A stretch of DNA of 51,706 bases from JBJXGC01 sp046154545 (GCA_046154545.1 JBJXGC010000175.1:1-51706); one strand, 5' to 3'; counted from the stretch's first letter, positions 17,775 to 26,161 are shown. Program-made: numbers and translations. Notes: generated by a model not told the origin, from the letters alone.

Positions 17775-18932
17775 ATGAAGTTCGGCATCTTCTACGAACA
17801 CTCCGTCCTGAAACCGTGGGATGATTATTCAGAGCACCGCGTGCTCAAACAGGGCGTCGAGCAGGTCGTCCTCGCCGACCAGCTCGGGTTCGACCAGGTC
17901 TGGGAGGTGGAGCACCACTTCCTCGAGGAGTATTCGCACTCCCCCGCTCCCGAGGTCTTCCTTTCGTACTGCGCGGCGCTCACGCAGCGCATCCGCCTGG
18001 GACACGGAATCGCCCTCATGCTCCCACCCGTGAACCACCCCGCCCGCGTGGCCGAACGGGCCGCGACCCTCGACATCCTCAGCGACGGGCGGCTGGAGTT
18101 CGGGACGGGCCGCTCGGCGACCTGGACAGAGCTGGGCGGGTTCCGCTGCGAACCGGATGAGACGAAGGAGATGTGGGACGAGTGCTCGCGCGCCGTCGTC
18201 AAGATGTGGACGACGGAGAACTTCAGCTGGAACGGCAAGCACCTCCAGATGCCGCCCCGGAACGTCATCCCGAAGCCGCTCCAGAAGCCCCACCCACCGC
18301 TCTGGGTGGCTGTCCAGTCCCCCGAGACGGCCGTGCAGGCAGGTCAACGCGGCATGGGCATGCTCGGAGTCACCCTCGGGGCGCCGATCGACTATCAGCA
18401 GATGGTGAAGGACTACCGGCGCGCCATCCGCACCTGCGAGCCGGTCGGCGATTTCGTGAACGAGCAGGTCAACGGCGTCGCCTTCATGTATTGCGGCGAG
18501 GACGACGCTGAGGCGAAGGCCGTCGGCGGCGTGGCGGCGACCCAGTTCATGGTGCGGGCGGCCCACCTCGTCGGCGTGGGCGGGATCTACCCGTCGCCGG
18601 CCTACCACGCCCACTCGAGCGCGGCCCCGCTCCGCACACGCCCGGGCGACGTGATCGGGCCGGTGCGTGAAGGCACACCCATCGGCGACCCGGAGTACTG
18701 CGTCAAGCAGTTGAAGTGGTGGGAGGAGGTTGGAGTCGATCGGATGTGCTTCCTCCTGAACGCGGGCGAATCCATCCCCCAGGAGAAGACCCTGCAGTCC
18801 CTCCGCCTCTTCGCCAAAGAGGTGATGCCCCAGTTCACCCGCAAAGAACGTGCCGAAGCGGCCCGGGCCGCGGTCGTGGCCCACAAAGACATCGTGGCCC
18901 GGCGTGAGGCCGGCCAACCGATGCCCGCGTAA
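17775..18932 (+). CDS. LLM-class flavin-dependent oxidoreductase
   Basis: This 385-residue protein is of the bacterial-luciferase-like monooxygenase superfamily (TIM barrel, FMN or F420). It opens with MKFGIFYEH, followed by DQLGFDQVWEVEHHF (about 36-50), LGHGIALMLPPVNHPARVAERAATLDILSDGR (split here: LGHGIALMLPPVNHP, then RVAERAATLDILSDGR) and GTGRS. These are the conserved barrel motifs of the group. The cofactor and substrate are not evident. It stands alone between divergent degV and copC, with its own candidate promoter. Confidence 0.93.
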   Translation: MKFGIFYEHSVLKPWDDYSEHRVLKQGVEQVVLADQLGFDQVWEVEHHFLEEYSHSPAPEVFLSYCAALTQRIRLGHGIALMLPPVNHPARVAERAATLDILSDGRLEFGTGRSATWTELGGFRCEPDETKEMWDECSRAVVKMWTTENFSWNGKHLQMPPRNVIPKPLQKPHPPLWVAVQSPETAVQAGQRGMGMLGVTLGAPIDYQQMVKDYRRAIRTCEPVGDFVNEQVNGVAFMYCGEDDAEAKAVGGVAATQFMVRAAHLVGVGGIYPSPAYHAHSSAAPLRTRPGDVIGPVREGTPIGDPEYCVKQLKWWEEVGVDRMCFLLNAGESIPQEKTLQSLRLFAKEVMPQFTRKERAEAARAAVVAHKDIVARREAGQPMPA

Positions 18933-18960
18933 TCGCCCGTTTACCAGCGGGATCTCCCAT

Positions 18961-18990
18961 GCTGGCGGCCAACCGCCAGCTTCCTACACT
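18961..18990 (+). promoter_or_regulatory. Perfect hairpin next to a -10 box before copC
   Basis: GCTGGCGG (18961-18968), loop CCAA, and CCGCCAGC (18973-18980) form a perfect 8-bp stem. TACACT (18985-18990) follows, and copC starts 8 nt later. The palindrome lies where the spacer and -35 would be, so it could be an operator. It could also act as the terminator of the gene before it, but no T-run follows. Confidence 0.5.
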
Positions 18991-18998
18991 GGACGCAC

Positions 18999-19574
18999 AT
19001 GAAGCTCGCCGCCTGCCTGGTCGCGTCGGTCGCCGCACTGGCGGCGGTGGCTGCCGTATTCGCCCACGCCGAGCCGGCAACCGTGAAGCCCGGAGACGGC
19101 GCCGTCCTGCTGGCCGCTCCGTTGACGGTCGACATGGAGATGAGCCAGGACATGGCTCGCCAGGAGGGCGCGAACGACATCGACGTGTTCGACGCGAGCG
19201 GCACCGAGGTCACGACCACCGCTGCCGCCATCGACAACGGCAACCGCCGCAAGCTCACGGTCGCGCTCCCATCGGCGCTCAGCGCCGGGGTCTACACCGT
19301 GAAGTGGAAGACGCTGAGCGCTGACGACGGTGACCCTGCTATCGGCTCCGTGTCCTTTACCATCGACCCGAACGGGCCCGCGTCACCAGGGAAAGAGGTG
19401 CTCCGCGAGGAGCTCCTGGGTGGCGAAACGGCGACCGCCGCGGCGGCCCCAGGAGCGGTGACCGTGCCCAGCGATCGCGGCGGCACATCGTGGGTGCTCG
19501 TCGTCGCAGTCGCTGTCGGCATGTTCGTGCTCGGAGCCGGGTCGTCCTGGGTGGTGGTCCAAAAGCGGCCATGA
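18999..19574 (+). CDS. CopC-domain copper-resistance-like protein, membrane anchored
   Basis: This 191-residue protein has a signal peptide (1-22), a mature His23 near the N-terminus, a CopC beta-sandwich (about 23-128), an Ala/Gly linker and a C-terminal membrane helix (about 165-185). CopC proteins bind copper in the periplasm using an N-terminal His and a His in a DGH motif. Here the second motif reads SADDGDP, so the usual His is Asp. The N-terminal AHAEPATVKPGDG is nonetheless CopC-like. No ribosome-binding site is visible, but TACACT lies 8 nt before the ATG, which suggests a leaderless mRNA. The stop overlaps the next gene's start (ATGA, 19571-19574). Confidence 0.85.
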   Translation: MKLAACLVASVAALAAVAAVFAHAEPATVKPGDGAVLLAAPLTVDMEMSQDMARQEGANDIDVFDASGTEVTTTAAAIDNGNRRKLTVALPSALSAGVYTVKWKTLSADDGDPAIGSVSFTIDPNGPASPGKEVLREELLGGETATAAAAPGAVTVPSDRGGTSWVLVVAVAVGMFVLGAGSSWVVVQKRP

Positions 19575-21754
19575 CCCGTGCGCTGCTGGCGATCGTGGTG
19601 CTCTCGGGGCTCGTCTATGCGATCGCCTGGCCGCAGGGCGCATCCGGCCATGCGGCGCTGGTCCGTTCCGAGCCTGGCGAGAACGCCTTCCTGCAGCGGA
19701 CGCCACCGGAAGTGTCACTGACCTTCACGGAGAAGGTCGATCCGAAGTCGAGTTCGATCCGGGTGCTCGACGCCGCGGCCCGGCCCATCGCCCTCCGCGC
19801 GCCTGACTTTTCCGCGAACGGGCTGACGATGCGGGTGGCCCTGCCAGCCCTCAAGCCAGGCATCTACAACGTGCTCTGGGAGAACATCTCCACCGTGGAC
19901 GGGCACGGCTACCGCGGCTCCTATCCGTTCACGCTCCTGAACGCTGACGGTTCGTTGCCGGCTGAGGTGAACCAGTTCGGCGGAACCAATAGCGGCTCCG
20001 ACCCCGCTCCGGAAGCAGACGGCGTGGCCGTCCGGGCACTGTCCCTTCTTGGCCTGATCCTGGTGGCGGGCGGCGCATTGCTTGCCTTACTCCTTCCCGC
20101 CGAGCTGGCCGGCGCGCGCCGCGGGCTCGCAGCCGCCTGTGTCGTGGGCGTCGTCGTGCTCCTTATCGCGACCCTCCTGAACCTCGCGACCATCCTCGAC
20201 ACCTACGGCGATCGGGGATTCGTCGATGTCATCCTGCGCACCCGCCTGGGTTCGTACTGGCTCGTCCGCTTCGGGGCGGCGCTCGTGGTCGCCGTGGGTG
20301 CGTCCATGTTCGTGGACTCCGTGCGGGCGGCGGCCGCCGCTACCATCGCCGGTGTGGTCGCCTACCTCTGGGGGTTCACGGCGACCAGCCACGCAGCCGC
20401 CGGCGCCGGGAGCGGCTGGGCGGAGATCATCGATATGGTCCACGGCTCGGCCGCCCTGGCCTGGATTGGGGCTGTGGTCGGAATCGTGATCGTCGTCCGC
20501 CTGGCCGGGCAGAGCGGCGCCTACGTGCGGCTGATGCCCCGCTTCGCCCTCCTCGCGGCAGCCATGGTCTTCGTGCTGCTGGCGACCGGTTTCCTCCAGA
20601 CGCTGATCGAACTGGATTCGGCTGATCGCCTCTGGACGACGCGCTACGGCTGGACCCTGACGGTCAAGGTAGGGCTCATTGTCGCGCTCCTCGGGGTTGC
20701 TCTGTTCAACGCCCGCCGGGGGCGGCGCTGGCTCGAGTCAGGGGCCCCCAGCGCGCCCCGGTGGTTCGGCCGTACCGCCCTGGCGGAAGCCTTGCTCGGC
20801 GGCCTCGTGTTCGTCGCGGCAGCGGGGCTCACTCAGACGACGGTCTCGAAGTCGGTGTATGAGCGGACCGCGAATAAGCCGTACGACCAATCGGCCGCGG
20901 CCGAAACGCTTGCGATGCGGCTCCAGGTGGACCCCAACCGTACCGGGCTCAACACCTATCGGGTGAGCCTCTCCGAGCCGGGAGGAGCGCCCGTCGAGGC
21001 CGAGCGCGTGCGTCTCACCTTCCGCTATCGCGACGACCCGGCGATAGGCTCGGGGACGCTGATCCTCGCGCCGGACGACGCCGGGCAGTACCTGGGACAG
21101 GGCCCGTACCTGACGCTCGAAGGGCAATGGCAGATTGAGGTGGAGGTCCGCCGCGCCGGCCTCAATGACGCCAAGACCTTCTTCGAAGTGCGCCCGGCGG
21201 GCCTGGCCATCGGCACCTTGCGGGCAGGCGGCGCCTGGGCGAACCCGGCGCCAGGGGTCAGCTGGAACACCTTCGGCGGCCTGGTGCTGGCGCTGGCCGC
21301 GCTGGGAGTGGCCCTCTTCAAGGGCCGTCTCGGCACTCACCGGAAGCTGGGCTGGGGGGCGAACGGCATGGTGCTGCTCGGCTTCGGGGCCGGGTCGATG
21401 CTCCTCTTCGGTGTCGATAGACACGACGGGAATGTTATCCCCCGGAACCCGATCGTCGCTGACCAGGACTCGATTACCCAGGGCCGCACGATCTACCAGC
21501 AGAACTGTATCGCCTGCCATGGCCGAAACGGGGTGCCGCCGGAAGGGCTGGACCTGAACCCCTACCCGCTCGACCTGACCGTGCACGTTCCCCAGCACCC
21601 CGATGGGCTCCTCTTCAACTACATCGACCGTGGCATTCCCGGTTCGGCGATGCGCGCCTGGGGAGAGGGCGACCCGAAGCTTTCAGACGACGAGATGTGG
21701 CACGTGGTGAACTACCTTCGGACGCTGGGTACCGTGGGGGCGGTCGATAGGTGA
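19571..21754 (+). CDS. CopC-CopD-cytochrome c fusion protein
   Basis: This 727-residue membrane protein has a signal peptide and then a CopC domain (about 26-125), with the N-terminal His27 (SGHAALVRSEPG) and a canonical VDGHGYRGSY motif. A CopD/YcnJ-type domain of about eight hydrophobic segments follows (about 150-430), then an extracytoplasmic beta-rich domain (about 440-560), a membrane helix or two, and a C-terminal cytochrome c with C646-I-A-C649-H650 and a Met in GSAMRAWG. Copper import by CopCD is the known role of the first two parts. The attached c-type haem domain suggests redox coupling, for example Cu(II)/Cu(I) reduction, or delivery to an oxidase. I prefer ATG 19571, in the ATGA overlap, to a start at 19490. 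Confidence 0.92.
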   Translation: MTRALLAIVVLSGLVYAIAWPQGASGHAALVRSEPGENAFLQRTPPEVSLTFTEKVDPKSSSIRVLDAAARPIALRAPDFSANGLTMRVALPALKPGIYNVLWENISTVDGHGYRGSYPFTLLNADGSLPAEVNQFGGTNSGSDPAPEADGVAVRALSLLGLILVAGGALLALLLPAELAGARRGLAAACVVGVVVLLIATLLNLATILDTYGDRGFVDVILRTRLGSYWLVRFGAALVVAVGASMFVDSVRAAAAATIAGVVAYLWGFTATSHAAAGAGSGWAEIIDMVHGSAALAWIGAVVGIVIVVRLAGQSGAYVRLMPRFALLAAAMVFVLLATGFLQTLIELDSADRLWTTRYGWTLTVKVGLIVALLGVALFNARRGRRWLESGAPSAPRWFGRTALAEALLGGLVFVAAAGLTQTTVSKSVYERTANKPYDQSAAAETLAMRLQVDPNRTGLNTYRVSLSEPGGAPVEAERVRLTFRYRDDPAIGSGTLILAPDDAGQYLGQGPYLTLEGQWQIEVEVRRAGLNDAKTFFEVRPAGLAIGTLRAGGAWANPAPGVSWNTFGGLVLALAALGVALFKGRLGTHRKLGWGANGMVLLGFGAGSMLLFGVDRHDGNVIPRNPIVADQDSITQGRTIYQQNCIACHGRNGVPPEGLDLNPYPLDLTVHVPQHPDGLLFNYIDRGIPGSAMRAWGEGDPKLSDDEMWHVVNYLRTLGTVGAVDR

Positions 21755-21776
21755 GGCGGTACTTCGCGCGCAGTCG

Positions 21777-21804
21777 TCCCGGCGCCGCCTCACCGGCGCC
21801 GGGA
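21777..21804. terminator. Bidirectional hairpin between convergent genes
   Basis: TCCCGGCGCC (21777-21786) and GGCGCCGGGA (21795-21804) are perfect complements around an 8-nt loop. The hairpin sits between the convergent CopCD-cytochrome gene (ends 21754) and the lipoprotein gene (ends 21830). No U-tract is present on either side. Confidence 0.6.
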
Positions 21805-21829
21805 TGGACTGTGGATCCGCGTTCTGGAC

Positions 21830-22300
21830 TTAGTCCGTATGGTCTCCGGCGCTGGCGCCCGCGACCTTCGCCTTCGCTTGGAGATGCCCCCAGACCTTGT
21901 CGGCGAAGTCGTGGGCGGCGTCGTGCGCTTTCGCCGCTGCCGGCCCGGCGGCTTTGGTGTCGGGCTTCTCCCCATCGAGCGTCTTCGCCATGTCGGCGAA
22001 GATCGCCGTCAGGGCGGTGGCTTCGCCCTGGAACTCATCAGGCCAGGTGGTGAGCGCCACGAGCGTTTGCAGTTTCTGGGCCGTGCTCCGCGCCGTCGCG
22101 GGGACCTCGCCCTTGTCGTTGATACTGGTGTCGATGTCGTGCAGCCCGGCCTTATCGAGTGTCGATAGGGCCGAGAGCACGCCGGCATCGTCTTCAGCGG
22201 GGCTGTCTCCCTCATCGTCGCCGCAGGCCGTCAGGAGTGCGCCGCTGAAGAGGGCGAGCGCGAAGATGGCGCTGACGGCGAGCCGTCGCGTTTGAAGCAT
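21830..22300 (-). CDS. Small lipoprotein of unknown function
   Basis: This 156-residue protein has a signal sequence and a lipobox LTAC with Cys26, then an acidic stretch (GDDEGDSPAEDDAG) and a mainly helical Ala-rich domain ending GDHTD. GGAGG lies before the ATG. It follows the His/Cys-rich peptide gene by 27 nt on the same strand. The company of CopC/CopD and a cupredoxin suggests a role in the copper or cell-envelope response. I do not recognise a family. Confidence 0.7.
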   Translation of the reverse strand: MLQTRRLAVSAIFALALFSGALLTACGDDEGDSPAEDDAGVLSALSTLDKAGLHDIDTSINDKGEVPATARSTAQKLQTLVALTTWPDEFQGEATALTAIFADMAKTLDGEKPDTKAAGPAAAKAHDAAHDFADKVWGHLQAKAKVAGASAGDHTD

Positions 22301-22327
22301 GTGAACCTCCGTGCTTGTTTCGGGGCG

Positions 22328-22705
22328 TTATTGGCGGGCTGCGTGGGCCGGCCGCGGTGGCGGCACGGCGACCGAGACGGCGACCCCACGCGCCCGTCTG
22401 GCCCGACCCACGCGCCCGCAGGAGCGCCAATCAGACGAGGCGAACGCGAGGATGGCGGCGAGCAGCATCAGCCCGGACCCGGCCGAGAGCGGGAGGTCGG
22501 AGCAGCTGGCCGCGTCGCCGTGACAGTGGCGCGCATGGGTCTCGGTGGGGCCTTCTTCGTGGTGGCCGGCCTCGGCAGGCCCGGGGCGGGCTGCAAACCG
22601 GACCCCCCAGTGGTCTGGCGCCGTCGCCATAAGAAGGATGGCCAGCAGTGCGATAACCGCAAACGCGCGACCGTACCCTGCCCTTGCCGTCCACACGGTT
22701 GACAT
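22328..22705 (-). CDS. Small His/Cys-containing membrane protein, unknown
   Basis: This 125-residue protein has an N-terminal hydrophobic helix (about 12-28), then a His-rich stretch (AGHHEEG, HARHCHGDAASCSD) and a second hydrophobic segment (about 73-88) followed by a basic Arg/Ala/Pro tail. The HxxHCHGDxxxC pattern could bind a metal such as copper. The reading frame and its place in an operon with the lipoprotein support a real gene, but I recognise no family and the basic tail is compositionally odd. Confidence 0.55.
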   Translation of the reverse strand: MSTVWTARAGYGRAFAVIALLAILLMATAPDHWGVRFAARPGPAEAGHHEEGPTETHARHCHGDAASCSDLPLSAGSGLMLLAAILAFASSDWRSCGRVGRARRARGVAVSVAVPPPRPAHAARQ

Positions 22706-22769
22706 CGTACTTCGGTGGGATCAGACGATCATCGTTCGGCCGGGCGAGCGGTATTGGCCTGGCGGGTGG

Positions 22770-22775
22770 TACGAT
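22770..22775 (+). promoter_or_regulatory. -10 box of the cupredoxin gene (leaderless type)
   Basis: TACGAT lies exactly 6 nt before GTG 22782, with no Shine-Dalgarno sequence between. This matches the pattern before copC and the antitoxin genes. Confidence 0.45.
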
Positions 22776-22781
22776 TTCGCG

Positions 22782-23408
22782 GTGAGGCGCGCCAGATCCG
22801 CTGCCATGGCCCTCGGTTTCGTCGCCGTCGTCTGCGCCTGCGGTGGTGGCGGCAAGGCACAGCCGAATCCCGATCAGGCGTCGCCGAGCGCGACCGCCAG
22901 TGCGGCCGCCGGGACCGCGAGCGCCGACAGTGCGGCGACAGCAACAGCGCCAGCGGCCACCGCCGGTCCGAGCGGCGAGACGGTCCGGCCCTCAGTCACC
23001 CCACCACCGGCGCCGGCGCCGCCCACGGTCACGCCCGCCGCCGCAACACCCTCACCGGCGACCCCGGCGGCCGTCCTGCCGACGGTGGCCGCGACAGCGA
23101 CCGTCACGGTGCCGGCGACGCCGCCGCCCGCCGGGGGTGGGCCGGTGACCCTGACGGTGCGGGCGAAGGACAAGGCGTTCGACAAGCAGGTCCTCCGTGC
23201 CCGGACTGGGGCGCAGGTAACGGCGGTCCTCGTGAACGACGACGCCGGCGAGGAGCACAACCTCGCGATTTCGATACGGGGGCTTGGCCATGAGACGTGC
23301 ACGGGGCCATGTTCGACGACGGTGACGTTCACGGCGCCAGAACCGGGCGCCTACTTCTACGCCTGCACAATCCACGACGGGATGTTCGGGACGCTCTTTG
23401 TCGAGTGA
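22782..23408 (+). CDS. Cupredoxin-domain lipoprotein
   Basis: The product is a protein of about 208 residues. It has a short signal sequence with lipobox Cys20, a long low-complexity Ala/Thr/Pro linker (about 25-140), and a C-terminal plastocyanin/azurin-like domain. Type-1 copper ligands are visible: His159 (EEHN), Cys195, His198 and Met201 (YACTIHDGM). A CTGPC motif at about 173-177 may form a disulfide. It would carry electrons or copper at the outer membrane face. I place the start at GTG 22782; the frame is open further upstream, but the lipoprotein signal begins here. It is divergent from the His/Cys-rich peptide gene. Confidence 0.85.
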   Translation: MRRARSAAMALGFVAVVCACGGGGKAQPNPDQASPSATASAAAGTASADSAATATAPAATAGPSGETVRPSVTPPPAPAPPTVTPAAATPSPATPAAVLPTVAATATVTVPATPPPAGGGPVTLTVRAKDKAFDKQVLRARTGAQVTAVLVNDDAGEEHNLAISIRGLGHETCTGPCSTTVTFTAPEPGAYFYACTIHDGMFGTLFVE

Positions 23409-23437
23409 GCCGCCGGGTCAGGTGCCGGCTCGTACCA

Positions 23438-23443
23438 TACAAT
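23438..23443 (+). promoter_or_regulatory. -10 box upstream of the third DUF7064/7065 gene
   Basis: TACAAT matches five of six consensus bases and lies 38 nt before ATG 23482. No convincing -35 box is seen 17 nt upstream. Confidence 0.4.
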
Positions 23444-23481
23444 GTGGGTAAGGCGCGGTTCGCCGTGCAGGAGGCAGGCAC

Positions 23482-24432
23482 ATGGTCACGATCATCGGAA
23501 ACGTCAAGCCAGAGGACGACTACACGCATCCCCTCGGCCCGGAAGAGAACTTCAACGAGTCCGTCTACTTCAACTTCTTCGACCGGGAGAAGCAGATGGG
23601 CGGCTTTGTGCGGATCGGGAACCGGGCGAACGAGGGCCACGCCGAGATGACCGTGATCGTCTACCTCCCCGACGGGACGGCCCTCTTCAACTACAAGCGT
23701 CCGCAGATCTCGTCGAACGACGGCTGGGACGCTGGCGGCCTGAAGGTCGAAGTCCTCGTCCCCGGCGAACGCATCCGGACGACCTATGAAGGGAGCGTGG
23801 TCTTTCTCAAGGACCCGCGGGAGATGCGCGAGCCGGGTGACGCCTTCAAACAGAACCCCCATCGCAAGCTGAAGCTCGACATGCTGCATTCGGGCGTGGG
23901 GCCCCTGTACGGTCACGTCGCCGACGATAAGTCCGCCAACGACTTCGCCCGCGCTCACTACGAGCAGCACATGGCAGTGGAAGGCACCATCCAGATCGAC
24001 GACGAAGCGCCCCTCCAGCTCAAGGGGAATGGGCTCCGCGACCACTCCTGGGGGCCACGCTACTGGCAATCGACGCCCTCCTACCGGTGGATTACCGGCA
24101 ACTACGGCGACGATATGGGGATGGTCATCTCCGTCGTTGGCGACCATACGGGCGGTGTGTTCCACAAGGGCCAACAGCTCCTGAAGATCACCGACGTGAA
24201 GCTCGAGACGGGTTATGAGGGCAACACGAACTACCACAACAGCCTGAAGGCCGTGGTGACCCTTGAAAACGGCGACATCCACACGGTCGAGGGCAAGGTC
24301 AAGGGCTTTATCCCACTCAGGAACCGCAGAGCAGGCCAATTCACACACATCGGCGAAGGCATGACGGAGTACACCCTCGATGGGACACGCGTCGGCTACG
24401 GCCTGAGCGAGTACCTGGACCAGACCGAGTAA
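23482..24432 (+). CDS. DUF7064/DUF7065-type (AttH/CrtC-like fold) protein, copy C
   Basis: This 316-residue protein belongs to the same family as the pair at 8425-10348. It shares the NESVYFNF motif (about 25-32), an HMAVEGTIQI stretch (about 163-172) and DHSWGPRYW (187-195). It has no signal peptide. GGAGG lies 8-12 nt before the ATG. Unlike the other two copies, it stands without dikinases, between a cupredoxin gene and the prenyl synthase, so the family is not tied to the dikinases. Function is unknown. Confidence 0.8.
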   Translation: MVTIIGNVKPEDDYTHPLGPEENFNESVYFNFFDREKQMGGFVRIGNRANEGHAEMTVIVYLPDGTALFNYKRPQISSNDGWDAGGLKVEVLVPGERIRTTYEGSVVFLKDPREMREPGDAFKQNPHRKLKLDMLHSGVGPLYGHVADDKSANDFARAHYEQHMAVEGTIQIDDEAPLQLKGNGLRDHSWGPRYWQSTPSYRWITGNYGDDMGMVISVVGDHTGGVFHKGQQLLKITDVKLETGYEGNTNYHNSLKAVVTLENGDIHTVEGKVKGFIPLRNRRAGQFTHIGEGMTEYTLDGTRVGYGLSEYLDQTE

Positions 24433-24508
24433 CCAACGCCGGAGCGGGAGGCAAGCATGGCCAGCGGCCAGAGCGTGGGATGAAAAGGCGAGTTCCGGAC
24501 GCCGCACT

Positions 24509-24534
24509 CCCTCGCCCGCCGGAGCGGGAGAGGG
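24509..24534. terminator. Hairpin in the 247-bp gap between convergent genes
   Basis: CCCTCGCCCGC (24509-24519) and GCGGGAGAGGG (24524-24534) pair with one mismatch around a 4-nt loop. The gap 24433-24679 lies between the convergent DUF7064 and prenyl synthase genes. It also holds a second copy of GCCGGAGCGGGAG near 24438 and a GC-rich imperfect hairpin near 24640-24665. I see no gene in it. Confidence 0.5.
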
Positions 24535-24679
24535 CAGGGGTGATGGCCGCGACGGTCACGCGGAGCCCAACGCGACCCCCGAGCCTGCCCAGGCTGGACG
24601 TTTTCAGACCAGGGGCCGGGTTGAAGGCTGCGGCGGCCCGGCGGGGCATAACGCCCGCCCCGGCGTGATGGCAATCGCG

Positions 24680-25699
24680 TCAAAAGTCGCGCGTGACGAA
24701 GTAGTCGGCCACCGTCCGCAGGTCGGCGCGCGCTTCCGGAGCCAGGACCATGGAGTCGAGCAGCACATCGGCCTCGTCCGCATAGCGGCGGGCGAGTTCC
24801 CGGCAGAGCGCGTCTCCCCCCGCCCGTTCGACCGCCGCGACGATGGCGTCGTACTCCTCGACCTGCCGATCGGCGGCGAACGCACGGCGGATGACGGGGC
24901 CGCCGTCCGGGTCGCTCACCGTGTGGACGAGGGGGAGCGTCTTCTTCTTGCGTGCGATGTCGCCCGTCGTGGTCTTGCCCGTGAGCGACTGGTCGCCCCA
25001 GATCCCGAGGTAGTCGTCGATCGCCTGGAAGGCGAGGCCGAGCTTCACGCCCCATTGGCCCATGATCGACGCGTCCTGGCTGCTCGCTCCGCCGAGGATG
25101 GCGCCCATCTGGAGGGCCGCCCCAAGGAGGACACCGGTCTTGCCTTCGACCATCTCGAGGTACTCCGCGACGGAGACCGCCTCACGAACCTCAAAGGCGA
25201 TGTCGCGCCACTGGCCGCCGATCATCCCTTCGACAGCCCGGAGGAGGACGTCGAGCGCGGCCATGCGCCGCCCGACATCGCCCCGGCCGGCCGTGAGCGA
25301 GCGCACCGCCCGCGCGTAGATGAAGTCACCGAGGTTGATGGCCTGGCCGGGCCCCCAGACCGTGTAGGCGGTTGGCCGCCCGTGCCGGACATCGTCCTGG
25401 TCCTGGATCTCGTCGTGGACGAGGGAGAAGTTGTGGACGAGTTCGACAGCCACCGCGCCCGGCATTGCGTCATCAACCGACCCTCCGAAGATGCCCGCCG
25501 CGACGACCGTCAAGGCCGGGCGGATGCGTTTGCCGCCACTGACCAGTGGCGAGCCATCTTCCGCCTGCCATCCCATGACATAACGGGCGGGTTGGGTGAG
25601 CGGCGAGCCCTCCGGCGCGAGTGCCTGACTGAGCGCCGCCTCGATGGCGCCACGGTGGCGAGCGATGACGTCGGGGAGACCGGGGGCGAGTGCGGCCAT
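24680..25699 (-). CDS. Polyprenyl diphosphate synthase (trans-isoprenyl, GGPP/FPP type)
   Basis: This 339-residue enzyme condenses IPP with allylic diphosphates. It has GGKRIRP (55-61), the first Asp-rich motif as HDEIQDQDDVRHGRPT (95-110) and the second as DDYLGIWGD (228-236). The first motif reads D-E-x-x-D instead of D-D-x-x-D, and the second DDxxG. The chain length of the product is not clear. I place the start at ATG 25699, after CCAGGAGAG; the open frame upstream runs through the frameshifted hicA. It is the last gene of the minus-strand isoprenoid block, separated from dxs by the hicBA array, and would supply FPP/GGPP for hopanoids or quinones. Confidence 0.92.
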   Translation of the reverse strand: MAALAPGLPDVIARHRGAIEAALSQALAPEGSPLTQPARYVMGWQAEDGSPLVSGGKRIRPALTVVAAGIFGGSVDDAMPGAVAVELVHNFSLVHDEIQDQDDVRHGRPTAYTVWGPGQAINLGDFIYARAVRSLTAGRGDVGRRMAALDVLLRAVEGMIGGQWRDIAFEVREAVSVAEYLEMVEGKTGVLLGAALQMGAILGGASSQDASIMGQWGVKLGLAFQAIDDYLGIWGDQSLTGKTTTGDIARKKKTLPLVHTVSDPDGGPVIRRAFAADRQVEEYDAIVAAVERAGGDALCRELARRYADEADVLLDSMVLAPEARADLRTVADYFVTRDF

Positions 25700-25740
25700 T
25701 CGTAAGCTCTCCTGGTCGGCGTGTATGCGTACGGGAGAGT

Positions 25741-25953
25741 CTACCGGAGGTTGCGGAACTGCTCCTCGGTGATGCCGAGCTGGCTCAGGATCGCGAAAAT
25801 ACAAACGTCCACCAATCTCGCAGTCTCCGTGAACCGGGATGGAGACACGCCGCCCATCGCGATGCTTCCAGAAGGTGTGACTACCAGTTTGACGTTGAAA
25901 CTCGAACCCGTCCGGCGGGCGGCGTCTATGAGTTCTCGGGCCTTAGCCGGCAA
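25741..25953 (-). pseudogene. hicA: hicA toxin gene, unit 1, double frameshift
   Basis: Aligned codon by codon with the intact unit 2 copy, this 213-bp gene starts in frame (TTG 25953, PAKAREL), loses one base at codon 15 (25910-25911), and gains one base at codon 53 (25795-25798, a TTTC run). Between these points the HicA core is read only in another frame, as QRQTGSHTFWKHRDG and IPVHGD; the last codons (AILSQLGITEEQF) return to the first frame. The net length is unchanged. Read as is, the catalytic-His GSH segment is lost and the toxin should be inactive. A sequencing error at the T-run is possible for the second event. Confidence 0.75.
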
Positions 25954-26161
25954 CAGGCGCCAGCTCTTTGAGGTCGGGGGGCATCGGCTCTCCGCTGATG
26001 CTGTAGTCGTCGGCGAACATCTCAAAGACGCCATCGAGCTCCAAGCGGGCTTCCGCGGGCGAATCGCCGATGGCATGGCAGCCCGGAATCGCAGGCACGT
26101 AGGCCGCCCAGGTGCCATCATCCGGCATCACGACCACGGTGTAGTCGGCGATCGTCTTCAC
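25943..26161 (-). CDS. hicB: HicB-type antitoxin, unit 1
   Basis: This 72-residue protein of the short HicB/UPF0150 type (partial RNase H-like fold) has DYTVVVMPDDGTWAAYVPAIPGCHAIGDSPAEA and the usual G-C-H core. It has no C-terminal DNA-binding domain. It would neutralise the HicA mRNA interferase by direct binding. It starts with GTG, with TAAGAT 7 nt upstream and no ribosome-binding site. Its stop overlaps the TTG of hicA. Confidence 0.88.
   Translation of the reverse strand: MKTIADYTVVVMPDDGTWAAYVPAIPGCHAIGDSPAEARLELDGVFEMFADDYSISGEPMPPDLKELAPVAG

Noticed and set aside
25741..26121. 126-codon frame covering hicA unit 1 as an intact novel protein
   Set aside because: The middle section is HicA read out of frame; aligned with unit 2, the -1 and +1 shifts explain the whole sequence.
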